Assembly (NCBI RefSeq): GCF_900104535.1
Contig: NZ_LT629710.1
Span: 4,747,501-4,811,500 of the forward strand
DNA: 64,000 nucleotides
Direction: 5' to 3'
DNA from: Nakamurella panacisegetis
GTDB taxonomy: Bacteria > Actinomycetota > Actinomycetes > Mycobacteriales > Nakamurellaceae
Both the position numbers and the translations under genes were made by a program. Positions 8,717-18,800 of this stretch are shown piece by piece (the first letter of the stretch is position 1; every line of letters begins with the position of its first letter). The notes beneath the pieces are model-generated. The model was not told the origin of the DNA. It worked only from the letters and a program-made list of their open reading frames with translations, and did no database searches.

Positions 8717-10228
8717 CTACCGCAGGCTCAGCGCCGTCCAGGAGACCGGTGGCAGAATCACCAGGACGGTGTTTCCGTTGGCCGTCGCCGTTGTGTTGGG
8801 CTGCAGTCCCACCCGCTCTGGATCCGCGAGCGTGTTGCCGGCGTGAATGTCTGCGTCATGCAGCGTCACGGCGTCGGCGACAGTCAGGTCACCGGCGCCG
8901 GAAACGTCGACCGTCACCTGCATCTCCTCGGTCTGGCTGCGGTTCACCAGGAACACCGCCAGTTCCCCGGTGGCCTCGTCGTGGGTGGCGGCCGCCTCGA
9001 CCAGCCGCACCGTCCCGTACGCGGCACTCTCGTAGGTGCCGGACTCCACCCGTACGGCCAACGCCGATCCGCGCGCCAGCTGCGAGATCTTGGCGAACGG
9101 GAAGAAGGTGGTCTGCCGCCAGGCCGGGCCGCCGGGTTCGGTCATGATCGGCGCAATGACGTTGACCAGTTGCGCCAGCGACGCACTCGTCACCCGGTCC
9201 GCGTGGTTCACCAGGGTCATCAGCAGACTGGCGAAGACGACGGCGTCGGCCACCGAGTACACGTCCTCCAACAGGCGCGGCGCCACCGGCCAGTTGTCGA
9301 TGCCGGAGATCTTGTCCACCTGCTCGTACCGGTCGATGTACCAGACATTCCACTCGTCGAAGGAGATGTTGATCGTGCGCGCGCTGCCGCGGACGGCCTT
9401 CACGTGATCGGCGGTGGCCACCACAGACCGGATGAAGTGGTCCATGTCGGTCGAGCTGGCCAGGAAGCTGCCCAGATCTCCGTCCTTCTCCTGGTAGTAG
9501 GCGTGGCAGGAGATGTAGTCGACGCTGTCGTAGGTGTGCGTGAGCACGACCCGTTCCCACTCCCCGAACGTCGGCATGTGGGCGCTGGAGGAACCGCAGA
9601 CCACCAGTTCGAGACCCGGATCCAGCTGGCGCATGGCCGTCGCTGTCTGGGCCGCCAACTTGCCGTAGTCCTCCGCCGACCGGTGGCCGAGCTGCCACGG
9701 ACCGTCCATCTCGTTGCCCAGGCACCACATCCGGACATTGAACGGTTCGGCTTTTCCGTTCGCGGCCCGCTGGTCGGCTCGAGCGGTGCCGGACGGCAGA
9801 TTGCTGTACTCCAGCAGCTCCAAGGCCTCGGCCGTCCCTCGCGTGCCGAGATTGACGGCCAGCATCAGCTCGCTGCCGACCTTGTCCAACCAGGACGAGA
9901 ATTCGTGCAGCCCAACTTGATTGGTCTCGGTCGAGTGCCACGCGAGGTCGAGCCGACGCGGGCGCTCCGCCTGCGGGCCCACACTGTCCTCCCAGTTGAA
10001 CCCGGACACGAAGTTGCCGCCGGGATACCTGATGGCGCTGACGCCGAGCTCGACGACCAGGTCGGCCACGTCCTGGCGAAACCCCTGCGCGTCCGCGGTG
10101 GGATGGCCGGGCTCGTAGATGCCGTCGTAGACGCAACGCCCGAGATGCTCCACGAAGGATCCGAACAGCCTTCGGTTGACGGGACCTACGGTGAAACGCG
10201 GATCTATGGTCAGGCGTGCGGTGGCCAT
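8717..10228 (-). CDS. GH51 alpha-L-arabinofuranosidase
   Basis: 503 residues, full length for intracellular GH51 enzymes. It has the (beta/alpha)8 barrel with acid/base Glu173 in WCLGNEMDGPWQ and nucleophile Glu292 in ISFDEWNVWY, followed by a C-terminal beta domain. It releases terminal arabinofuranosyl groups from arabino-oligosaccharides inside the cell; there is no signal peptide. No transporter or other arabinan gene is adjacent, and the next gene upstream is an L,D-transpeptidase 192 bases away, so it is probably monocistronic. Actinobacterial cell walls can also contain arabinan, but a plant oligosaccharide substrate is the simpler reading. Confidence 0.93.
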   Translation of the reverse strand: MATARLTIDPRFTVGPVNRRLFGSFVEHLGRCVYDGIYEPGHPTADAQGFRQDVADLVVELGVSAIRYPGGNFVSGFNWEDSVGPQAERPRRLDLAWHSTETNQVGLHEFSSWLDKVGSELMLAVNLGTRGTAEALELLEYSNLPSGTARADQRAANGKAEPFNVRMWCLGNEMDGPWQLGHRSAEDYGKLAAQTATAMRQLDPGLELVVCGSSSAHMPTFGEWERVVLTHTYDSVDYISCHAYYQEKDGDLGSFLASSTDMDHFIRSVVATADHVKAVRGSARTINISFDEWNVWYIDRYEQVDKISGIDNWPVAPRLLEDVYSVADAVVFASLLMTLVNHADRVTSASLAQLVNVIAPIMTEPGGPAWRQTTFFPFAKISQLARGSALAVRVESGTYESAAYGTVRLVEAAATHDEATGELAVFLVNRSQTEEMQVTVDVSGAGDLTVADAVTLHDADIHAGNTLADPERVGLQPNTTATANGNTVLVILPPVSWTALSLR

Positions 10229-10420
10229 TGCTGTTCCTTCCGAATCCTCTCGTCCCGGGCTGATCGCGCCGGCGGCGCCGGACTCCAGGTCAGCCCAGTG
10301 CCCCGATCAGGTTGGGTGCCCGGCCGGTGACGGTTCTTCGACATTGAACGCGGTCTGGATCATGGGTCGGTCACCCGGGGTGGCCGCCGCGTCGGTCGAC
10401 CATGGGAGGCCGGCCCGGCG

Positions 10421-11779
10421 TCAGGTCAGTGCGCTGCCGGTGAGCCACTTGTCCCAACTCAGGTTCCAGTCGCCGAATCCGTCGGTCGGGGCCAGTTGGG
10501 TGGAGGTGCCCTTGACCGTGAGGATGTCGCCGTAGCCGAAGTTGTCGTAGAACCATTGCCCCCCGGCCGGCGGCAGGTTGATGCAGCCGTGCGAGACGTT
10601 GCGGACACCTTGATCGTCGACCGACCAGGGCGCCGAGTGGACGAAGATCCCTTCGTTGGAGAACCGCACGGCCAACGGGATCTTCGAGTCGTAGCCCAGG
10701 GACGAATTGACCGGGAGGCCGTAGGTAGCTGAGCTCATCTGCTTGACCACGTACTTCTCCTGCGCGACATAGGTGCCGGAGGGGGTGACGAACGAGATAT
10801 CGGTGCCCCCGACGGTGACGCGCTTGTCCATCCCCAAGGACACCGGGTACGTCTTGGTCAACTTGCCGTTGACGAAGACCTCCATCTTCTTGGTCCGGTC
10901 GTCCACGCGCGCGATCTTGGACGGTCCGATGGTGACGGTCATGGTGCGGTCCGTCTCGCCGTAGGCACCGCCGCCGAGGTTGACGCCGTAGACGGCCGCC
11001 GACACGGTGATCTTGGTACCGGACTTCCAATAGTCCTTGGCCCGATAGTGCAACGTGCGGTCATCCCACCAGTACCAGGCGCCCTTCACCGCAGGCACCG
11101 TCTTCACCGAGAGGGCCTTCTCGGCGGCGACCTTGTCGGCCGGGGGTTTGTCGAAGATGACCACCATGGGCTGGCCTACTCCGACGGTCTTCATGGTCGG
11201 ATTCGGAAAGAAGGACGGATAGATCGTCTGGGCCGGATTCAGGGTGGTGAACCTCGAGGTCGTCCTGGTCGACTGCCCGGTGGCGGTCGACGCCACGGAG
11301 GTCAGGGTGTAGCTGCGGCCGTAGCCCAGCGGCTCGGTAGACGTCCAGGACGTCTTGTCGGCCGACAATGCACCCTTGACCGCGCGGCCGTCGGGGTTGG
11401 TCATGGCGACCGTGCCGAACGTGCCGTTCTGGGCTGTCACCCTGACCGGTGCGGTCGGCGAGACACCGGTGGCGCCGTTGGCCGGGACGGTACTCACCCG
11501 TGGGCCCGGGATGATCGAGGGGGCGGACCGGCTGGTCGGCGGGGTCGAGATCGACGGGCTGCTCGGGGCGGGGTCCGCGCTCGAGGGCCGGCCCACGGCG
11601 GATGATGGGACGCCGACCGAGACGGACGAACCGGTCGTGGGGCTCGCGGCGGTGGAATCGGCGGTGACGGTGACGGCGGTGGCCGGCTCGCGGGCCGAGG
11701 TTCCGGCCGTGCAGGCGGCGGCCAGTAGCGGCAGAACCAGGGCGGCGGCGAGCAGCCGCCCGCGAAGAAGACGAGGCAT
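10421..11779 (-). CDS. L,D-transpeptidase lipoprotein with Ig-like domains
   Basis: 452 residues. It has a lipoprotein signal (LLAAACTAG; Cys lipobox near residue 22), a low-complexity Ser/Thr/Pro linker to about residue 100, two Ig-like domains, and a C-terminal YkuD catalytic domain with VSHGCINLPP (His397, Cys399). It forms 3-3 peptidoglycan crosslinks in the cell envelope and resists most penicillins, as in the actinobacterial LdtMt2-type architecture. The ATG at 11779 was chosen because it gives a perfect lipoprotein signal; 73 upstream in-frame codons have no signal-like sequence. The DUF6153-like gene lies 100 bases upstream on the same strand. Confidence 0.94.
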   Translation of the reverse strand: MPRLLRGRLLAAALVLPLLAAACTAGTSAREPATAVTVTADSTAASPTTGSSVSVGVPSSAVGRPSSADPAPSSPSISTPPTSRSAPSIIPGPRVSTVPANGATGVSPTAPVRVTAQNGTFGTVAMTNPDGRAVKGALSADKTSWTSTEPLGYGRSYTLTSVASTATGQSTRTTSRFTTLNPAQTIYPSFFPNPTMKTVGVGQPMVVIFDKPPADKVAAEKALSVKTVPAVKGAWYWWDDRTLHYRAKDYWKSGTKITVSAAVYGVNLGGGAYGETDRTMTVTIGPSKIARVDDRTKKMEVFVNGKLTKTYPVSLGMDKRVTVGGTDISFVTPSGTYVAQEKYVVKQMSSATYGLPVNSSLGYDSKIPLAVRFSNEGIFVHSAPWSVDDQGVRNVSHGCINLPPAGGQWFYDNFGYGDILTVKGTSTQLAPTDGFGDWNLSWDKWLTGSALT

Positions 11780-11879
11780 GGGCGGGTGCGCTCCTAGAGC
11801 AGAGGGAGACGGGTGGGATCGAAACGGTCGGAGTCGACGAAGAATCCGGCCCGAAGGGCCGGTCGCCGATCCCGAGAGA

Positions 11880-12314
11880 TCAGATCCGTTCCACGCACAA
11901 TGCTTGGCGAGAGAGAGTTTTCGGCGGGCCGCGCAATCCGCCGGCCGAGACCGACCATCCGGCGGCCGGTCGGCGGCCCTGACGGCGCACGGCCACACCG
12001 GCCAGCGCGACGACCGCCACGGCCAGGAGCAACAGCGCGCAGGAGGTGACGATGGCCGCTCCGTGACCGGCCGGCCTGTCCGTCGGCATCACCACCGCGG
12101 TCGCGAGGTTCCCGGTCGATACTTCATGAGCGACGCTCGTCGACGCCACGATCTGGGACGACGCGGTCGGCGCGAGAACGCGGTGGTCACCGGCGGAGTC
12201 GTGGCCGCTGAGGAAGCGCATGGCCAACAGCCCGGCCAACACGGCGCCGAGCAGTAGCCACCGCCGCGACTGCGCCACTCGAGCCGGGGGCAACAAAGAC
12301 GAAGGTCCGGACAT
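11880..12314 (-). CDS. Small two-helix membrane protein, DUF6153-like
   Basis: 144 residues. A membrane helix lies near residues 18-34 (RWLLLGAVLAGLLAMRFL) and a second near 86-108 (IVTSCALLLLAVAVVALAGVAV), separated by a His-containing extracytoplasmic segment (GHDSAGDHRVL, VAHEV). The pattern of an N-terminal 'LLAM' helix, a His-rich loop and a second helix resembles the DUF6153 family often found near copper-handling genes in actinobacteria; this assignment is tentative. It precedes the L,D-transpeptidase on the same strand. Function unknown. Confidence 0.65.
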   Translation of the reverse strand: MSGPSSLLPPARVAQSRRWLLLGAVLAGLLAMRFLSGHDSAGDHRVLAPTASSQIVASTSVAHEVSTGNLATAVVMPTDRPAGHGAAIVTSCALLLLAVAVVALAGVAVRRQGRRPAAGWSVSAGGLRGPPKTLSRQALCVERI

Positions 12315-12641
12315 CCGCCGTCCTTCCCGCCCGTCCGGGCTGCTCGCTCATGGTGGTGGCGGCCGCGGTCGACCCCGCGGTCGATGGCCATGCTACCGGT
12401 GTCCGCTCTGATTCGTACATCATCCGGTGTATCGTTCAGCCTCCCTCGGGTCGCCACTCGGACGATTCATCCCTATTGGTCGGGACTTTCGGTCGGTTCG
12501 GCCGGGGCCACGCCCGAGCCGCCCCGATCGGCGTCAAGATCACCCCGGACGAGTGGCAGAGCGGTTCCCGACCGCCGCAGCAGCCGACAACCTGTCACGC
12601 TCGGAGCGCCCGCTGCACCACCGTCGCCAGGAGGACCACCC
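12315..12641. other. Divergent intergenic region with one DosR-like site
   Basis: 327 bases between the DUF6153-like gene (minus) and the excalibur gene (plus). At 12479-12498 the sequence GTCGGGACTTTCGGTCGGTT matches the DosR box consensus at about 13 of 20 positions, but its second half-site is degenerate. No credible gene is seen. Confidence 0.4.
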
Positions 12642-12935
12642 TTGCTCACCCACCGCCGGATCACCAGTGCCGTACTCACCTTCGTTCTGGCCGCAACCAT
12701 GAGCGTCGGTATCGCCGCGCCCGCGGCGGAGGCGGCCGGCAAACCGCGGGTGTTCGCCAACTGCACGCAGCTGAACAAGGTGTACCGGCACGGCGTGGGC
12801 CAGGTCGGTGCCCACGACAAGAGCAGGAGCAAGAACTTCCGGCCCGTCACCACCTTCACCCGGGACGACGCGCTGTATCAGGCCAACCGTGCTCGGGACG
12901 CCGACAACGACGGCATCGCCTGCGAGAAGCGCTGA
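12642..12935 (+). CDS. Secreted excalibur calcium-binding domain protein
   Basis: 97 residues. An N-terminal signal peptide (VLTFVLAATMSVGIAAPAAEAA) is followed by an excalibur domain with FANCTQLNKVYRHGV, two conserved cysteines and the Ca2+-binding loop DADNDGIACE at the end. Excalibur domains are small extracellular modules related to thermonuclease loops. The TTG start at 12642 is supported by AGGAGG seven bases upstream; longer ATG-started frames lack a ribosome site. It stands alone. A weak DosR-like site lies about 150 bases upstream. Confidence 0.88.
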   Translation: MLTHRRITSAVLTFVLAATMSVGIAAPAAEAAGKPRVFANCTQLNKVYRHGVGQVGAHDKSRSKNFRPVTTFTRDDALYQANRARDADNDGIACEKR

Positions 12936-13124
12936 CGGCTGGATCGCCATCGGCTCGATGGCCCGGCCGTCATGATCGTCGGTCCGCACGGCAACTGCAC
13001 CGAGGGCGCTGACGAATGCCGTCGGTGATCGACTACGTTCCGCGGAACCGACGTGGACGAGTTCGGGACGAATCGGTCAGGTGCGCAGCTCGGTGAGCAC
13101 GGCGGGTAGTTCGTCCGACCGCCG

Positions 13125-13450
13125 GCATCCAGGCGGTGCAGCCGTCGCCCGAACTCATGGACTACGCGCTCACCAAAGCCGGGATCGTCAACTTCACCAA
13201 GGCGCTCGCCGGCTCCCTCGCCGAGAAGGGCATCCGGGTCAACTCGGTTGCTCCCGGCCCCATCTGGACACCGCTGATTCCCACCACCATGCCCGAGGAC
13301 AAGATCACCGAATTCGGCCGGAGCACACCCCTGGGCCGAGCCGGTCAGCCGGCTGAGGTGGCCCCGGCCTACGTCTTCTTCGCGTCCGGTGAATCCAGCT
13401 ACATCACCGCCGAGGTGCTCGGTGTGACCGGCGGCAATCCGATCAAATAG
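13125..13450 (+). pseudogene. C-terminal remnant of a short-chain dehydrogenase (SDR)
   Basis: Only the last third of an SDR is present. The reading frame begins abruptly at [19 protein letters not shown], carries the catalytic YxxxK pair (Y and K of YALTK), then [14 protein letters not shown] and the C-terminal [14 protein letters not shown]. The Rossmann nucleotide-binding half (TGxxxGIG) and the catalytic Ser are missing, and the sequence upstream shows no SDR similarity. A full protein of this type (YghA-like) is about 290 residues. The remnant should be inactive. No mobile element is visible at the break. Confidence 0.85.
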
Positions 13451-13482
13451 TGCCGGGGCACCGAGGGGACGACTGACCGGAC

Positions 13483-15363
13483 CTACGACCCGACCGCGTC
13501 CTTCACCGGCCGGTCGAGCCGCGAGTTGACCTCGGCGTCGACCGGCGAGCCAACGACGTCCGGGCGGCCCCGGCGGTCACGGCCCGCGTGCCGGCGCCGG
13601 CCCAGGACACCGCCGAGGAGAAGACCGGCCAGCATCAGGCCGGCGGTCCGGGTCAGGAGATCGGTGATGGGCGCGCGGGACACGACGGGCGATGGCCCAG
13701 CGCCGGGGTCCGCCCCGACGCTCCAGTCGACTCGGTTCACCGTGTCGCGCAGCCCTGGTCGGTGCACGACCAGGACCAGCTCCACCGGGCCCGGTTCCGT
13801 CAGGTCCACCGCCACCGACCAGGTGTCGGCCCCTTGTGACTCCAGCTGGAGTGGTGGGTCGCGGGTCGCCCCCACGGTCAGGGCGACGCTGCGGACCGGC
13901 GCCGGGGCGGGCCGCCGCACTGACCGTAGGCCGACCGTCACCACGTTCCGGCCCGGCAGATTCGGCCTCACCGTGAGGGTCTGTTGCAGGTCGTCGACCT
14001 GAGAATTGGTCAACGGCACCGTCGGGTATGCCGGCCGGGCGACGAATTGCGGCTCCCGAGCGGGCTGACCGCTGGTCAGCAGCCCGGCCAGCAGGAGTAC
14101 GACGACGGCGGCCGCCGCCTCCGATCGCGCCAGGGTCATCGAGCCATGGGCCCCTGGTCGGTTGTCCCCCACCCGAAACCGACGATGGTTCGCCAGGGCC
14201 AGCCCGGCGATGACGAGGACGATCAGAACCTTCAGGGTCAGCAGGCGCCCGTAGTTGGTGAGGAGGGCAGCATCCACCGAGCCGACCGTGCCACCGGTCA
14301 GATAGATCCCGGTGACGATCATGATCGCGAAGCACGCGCCGGCCGGGACGCCGAAGCGGCGGAGAAAATCGCGGGCCAGTGGGCGGTCCTCGCCCGGCAA
14401 CATCGGTCCGATCAGCAGGACAGCGAGCAGGAGACCACCGCACCATGTCGCCGCCGACACCAGGTGGGCCGCGTCGGCCATTATCCGGGTCACGGGCAGC
14501 GCGCCGCGGGCCGCCGAATGACCCATCAGGGCCGTACCGACCCCGGTCAGGCACGCTCCGACGGCCACCAGAATGGCGCGAGGACCGCGTTGTGCGGGCG
14601 CCGAAGCGGCGACCGCCAGTACGATGAATCCGCTCTGCCGCAGCGCTTCCCGCACACCGTAGCTGCCCTGCAGCAATGCCAACGGCGACGAGCCCCCCGC
14701 TGCGATCAACTGGTCGACCGGCAGGATCGCGCCGAAGACGAATCCGGCCACCGCCCCCCACCGGGCGACGCGGCGCGCGGCGCGCTGTCGATCGACGGAC
14801 GCCGGGGTCGGCCGGCCCCGGCCGAGCAGCGCCTCGGTCAACCACCCGCCCAGGGCGGCCGCCAGGGCCAGGAACATGGCCGTGCGCAAGGCTGCCTCGT
14901 CCCACTGCGGCGCGGGTTCGACGACCCCGGCCCGCGACACGGCGGTTCCGACGCCGAAGATCAGCATGCCGCCCGTTCGGTGGAGGTCGTCGCTCGACAA
15001 CGTCTCCCAACGCAGCTGATAGGCATCCACCGGCAGCACGGGCATCCGGAGGATCACCGAGGCCGGCTCCTCGGTATCGCCATTCGATGCGCCCTCCAGC
15101 TTCGCCGAGATGGGCTCGAACTCCCGCCCCGACCCGGACACGAGGTGGACCTGCAGGGCGGGCAGGACGACGGACTCGGAGAATCGCAGGACGACCTCCT
15201 CCGGCGCGGCGGTCAGCACCGCTCCGTCCTCGGGCGAGCTGCTGACCAGGAACGCATGGGCACTGGCCGAGTTGATCGGCAACAACATCAATGCCGCGAC
15301 CGTGCCCAGCAGAGCGGCCAGTCGGACCACGGCCGCTCGTGAGATGAACCGGAACCACATCAC
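13483..15363 (-). CDS. CopC-CopD fusion copper protein
   Basis: 626 residues. The signal peptide ends at SASAHAFLVSSSPEDGAVL, where the mature N-terminal His belongs to the Cu-binding His brace of CopC. The CopC domain runs to about residue 135 (GGMLIFGVGTAV). A multi-helix CopD membrane domain follows (about 155-430, with AHLVSAATWCGGLLLA). A second extracytoplasmic beta domain (about 450-570, FixH/YtkA-like) and a last helix near 585 close the protein. It probably takes copper in the periplasm and moves it across or delivers it to neighbours. GTG start overlaps the previous stop by four bases (GTGA), so it is coupled to the preceding small gene and sits downstream of the multicopper oxidases, which it may supply. 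Confidence 0.92.
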   Translation of the reverse strand: MMWFRFISRAAVVRLAALLGTVAALMLLPINSASAHAFLVSSSPEDGAVLTAAPEEVVLRFSESVVLPALQVHLVSGSGREFEPISAKLEGASNGDTEEPASVILRMPVLPVDAYQLRWETLSSDDLHRTGGMLIFGVGTAVSRAGVVEPAPQWDEAALRTAMFLALAAALGGWLTEALLGRGRPTPASVDRQRAARRVARWGAVAGFVFGAILPVDQLIAAGGSSPLALLQGSYGVREALRQSGFIVLAVAASAPAQRGPRAILVAVGACLTGVGTALMGHSAARGALPVTRIMADAAHLVSAATWCGGLLLAVLLIGPMLPGEDRPLARDFLRRFGVPAGACFAIMIVTGIYLTGGTVGSVDAALLTNYGRLLTLKVLIVLVIAGLALANHRRFRVGDNRPGAHGSMTLARSEAAAAVVVLLLAGLLTSGQPAREPQFVARPAYPTVPLTNSQVDDLQQTLTVRPNLPGRNVVTVGLRSVRRPAPAPVRSVALTVGATRDPPLQLESQGADTWSVAVDLTEPGPVELVLVVHRPGLRDTVNRVDWSVGADPGAGPSPVVSRAPITDLLTRTAGLMLAGLLLGGVLGRRRHAGRDRRGRPDVVGSPVDAEVNSRLDRPVKDAVGS

Positions 15364-15836
15364 AGGACCGGGACGTGGTCCAGTCGCAGATCACCCGTGA
15401 CGATCGACGCTTCCTCGCCGGACCGCAGGGCACCGAGCGTGTTCTGGTAGACGAAGTAGTAGGTCTGACCGGTCCGGAGCTGATGCCCTTGCCGCATCAC
15501 CGACACCCGATTGGTCCGGCCGTCGCGGTTCTCGCTCACCAGGGTAGGTGGGTGCGCCACGTCGGACTGGAAGCGACTGGCCTTCTCACTGTCCAGGACC
15601 ACGTAGTCCAGCAGGACCAACCCACCGTCGCCGACGACGGCGACGCGGGAGAAGCGAACTCCGTAGGTCTGCTCCTGCACGACGTTCTGCGGAAAGACCG
15701 TGACCGCCCGTTGCGCCGGAGCGGCGGTGAAGTGGAACCCGGTGACCGCGCCGAACGCGACTGCCACTCCGATCACACCGACCGCCGCGGCCTGGCGAGG
15801 GCGCTCCCGCATCCGGGTGCGTAGCTGGTTGAACAC
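15360..15836 (-). CDS. Small membrane-anchored protein of unknown function
   Basis: 158 residues. One helix near residues 17-38 (QAAAVGVIGVAVAFGAVTGF) is followed by an extracytoplasmic beta-rich domain (VVQEQTYGVRFSRVAVVGDGGLVLLDYVVLD...). I do not recognise the family. The domain has no Cys, and its His residues are few. The stop overlaps the copCD start by four bases, and the gene is 9 bases from the multicopper-like protein upstream, so it is embedded in the copper operon and probably serves it, for example as an assembly or copper-relay factor. Confidence 0.75.
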   Translation of the reverse strand: MFNQLRTRMRERPRQAAAVGVIGVAVAFGAVTGFHFTAAPAQRAVTVFPQNVVQEQTYGVRFSRVAVVGDGGLVLLDYVVLDSEKASRFQSDVAHPPTLVSENRDGRTNRVSVMRQGHQLRTGQTYYFVYQNTLGALRSGEEASIVTGDLRLDHVPVL

Positions 15837-15845
15837 GCAGGCCTC

Positions 15846-18800
15846 CTAGGGCAGGGTGACGCGGGTGGACAGGAAGCTGTCGAAGTAGCCGGCGCCGGAC
15901 GACGTACCGGTGAAGCCGCCGGTGACGCCGAGCAGAACCGTGTCCAGCCGCAGGGCGCTGGTGTTGCCGGTCTGGTTGGACATGTTGCTGCCGTTGATCT
16001 TCAACTGCAGGTAACCCGCCCCGGCGCCGGTCGCCGGACCGGCGGCCCAATCGACCTGCAGCACCGAGGAGCCGGTCGGTAGAACGACCCAGTTGCCGTT
16101 CACCGTGCCGCCGGCGCGGGAGAGCACGGTCCGGATCTGACTCTGCCCGCCGTTGACCCGGTACTGCACGGCGAACACGGCCGCGTTGCCGGCCGACCGC
16201 CCGTCGAACAGCGTGAGCACATTCCCGTTGCCCGGCGTCAGGGTGTTCCGGTTGAACGCGAACCGGGCGTGATAGGTGGTCTCAGCCGTCGGCGAGGCGT
16301 CCGTCAGGTACCCGGCGACATTGTTGCGGCCGCCGGCCAGAGTGACCGAGAGTCCCCGCGTGCTACCTGGTTCGACCGCGGTCTGGGCGGCCGCCGCGGT
16401 GGGTGCCACCAGGCCGGTGGTCCCGCTCCAGGCCGGGTCAGCCGGTTCGAAGTTGTTCGCGAAGATCAGGTTCGGTCTGGACACCACGACCGAAGTGCTC
16501 AGCGCATTGCTCCAATTGCCGGCCGTGTCCTGAACTCGGAGATTGAACTGCACCGTCCCGCTGGCGACGTTGACGAGCGGAACGGTCGCCACGGCATTGC
16601 CCCCGGTGACGCTGACCGACACACGGGTGCCCTTACCGACGCCGGGATCGGTTGTGCCGACCCAGAATTCGGCGCTGCCCAGACCCACCGACTCGGTGAG
16701 CGCTGCGGTCAGGGTCAGGTTCGCGGCACCGTTGGTCGGGTTCGGCGCCCCGGTCAGCGGGCCGGCGATCACCGGTGCGGTCTTGTCGACGACCAGGCCG
16801 ACCGTGTACAGCGGTCCCCAGGTACCGGACGCATCCTGGCCCCGGACGGCCACTCGGTGTGTTCCATTGGACAGGGCCCTGATCTGCGATATCGGGATCA
16901 GTCCGTAAACCGATTCGTTGGCGGCGTCGAGAGCGCCGTCGACCGCGACCAGTTGCAGACCGGAACCGCCGGCCGGGTTGGGCGAGGCCGGATCCAGGAA
17001 GGTTTCGGCGTCGACCAGATTGCTCTGCGGAGCGCCGCCGGCGTCGGTGTCACTGATCTGCGCCGAAACCACCAGATATCCGGAATTGCCCTTGCTGGTC
17101 AGGATTCCGTTCGACGGATTGGGGGCGACGGCGGCCGCGATCACCTGCGGGCCGGTCAGATCCACCACCAGTTCGAGGTCCAGGACGGGACCCCAGAGCC
17201 CGAGCGAATCCTTGCTGTGGACCAGGACGTGGTGTGTGCCTTCGGCCAGTCCGGCAATCGCGGCGGCCGGGATGGTCGCATCCTCCGACACGATGGTGGC
17301 GACCCGGTTGCGGGTCATAGCGACTCCCGTCCCATCGGCGCCTTGGGTATCCAGGAAGTATTCCGCGGCGGTGATCGTCCCGCCGGCCGCAGAGTCGTCA
17401 CCCGTGGCCGAGATGTCCACCGCCGTCGTCCCGTTGACCGGCGAGTCGACCAGAGTTCCACCGGATGTCTGCGGCCCGGTCTTCGGAAGGTTCAGCACCA
17501 CCGAGACCGTCGACCCCCAGTTGCCGGCAGCGTCCAGGGCACGCACGTAGATGGTGTGCCGGCCGGCCGACAGGCAGTTCAGGGCCACCGGGGGCGGCCC
17601 AGTCGGCGGGCTGCAATCGGCCGCCACGGCCGGGAGAGTGCCCGTTGCCCCGGAGACACCGACCGTGCCGTAGCTGGCCGTCATCGGGATGCCGTACCCG
17701 ACACCGGTCGTCACCGCGTCGTCGACCACGAACTCGGCCTGCGCGACCGGTGACCCACCGGTCGTGGCATCGCTGAGGTCGGCGGTCACCGTGACATCGA
17801 CTGTGCCGTCCGACGGATTCGGTGTCGCCGTGGCATGACTGGCCACCGGTCCAACCCCGTCGGTGCTGGGCGGAGGCGCGTTGGTGTCGAGGAACGTCAG
17901 CATGCCGCCGAATGCGAACTGCAACGGATCCGCGTTGTGCTGGCCATTGTTGTCCAGGTGCATGGCCGGCTCGTACAGGGCAAGCTTGGCCTCGGGCCCG
18001 GTCGGCATCCGGACCAGCGTGTCCAGGGTCTGACCGGGCTCAACGCTCTCGGCCGTCACCGTCGACTGGTACTTCATCTGATGGCCGTCCTGGGCGATCT
18101 CCACCTGGTCACCGCCGAGCACGCTCATCGAATGGCTCTGTGATCCGACGTTGACGTACCGCAGCAGGACGTTGTGGCCCTGATCAGTACTGATCTCGTC
18201 GGTGGCCGGGTAGGGCTTGCCGTTGAAGGTGCGATATCTCGGACGGAAGTTGCGCATGTCGAACGCAAGAGGATCGGCGTTCAGCGCTGGGTCGACCTCG
18301 CTCATCACCAGGACCGCCTCGTCGTCGTAGCTCGTCGCCGGCATGCCGGCGGCCGCTCCGTACGCGCTCCCGTCAGCGGGCAGGACCACCAGGGCACCGG
18401 CCAGCCCCATGGCCACCTGACGGGCGCCGTTGCTCGTGTGTCCGGCCTCGTATGCAAACGTGCCCGGCCGGTTCGCGGTGAACCGGTAGCTACGGTCACT
18501 GCCAGAAGCAATGCCCGATGTGTCATCCCCGGTCGTCCCGGTGAAGGCCGACGGGGCCTGTCCAGGAAAGGCCAGCGAGATCTGTTGCCCTGGTAGCTGA
18601 TTGTGCAGGTTGACGGTCACCTGATCACCCTGCTGGACGACCAGCAGCGGACCCGGTGCGGTCGCCGACCCGGCGGTGGCGACAGACGAGAATCCCCAGA
18701 TCGGAATCGACGTGCCGAGCATCGATGCGGTGCCCGCCATTGCGAAGAGATCACAAACCGCCGCGCCCGCCGCCACCGTGCAGCCTCGCGGTGTCAGCTT

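Noticed and set aside
8693-10330. 545-codon plus-strand frame
   Set aside because: Antisense to the GH51 gene, which has both catalytic Glu motifs.
16269-17753. 494-codon plus-strand frame
   Set aside because: Antisense to the multicopper-like protein; no recognisable protein features.
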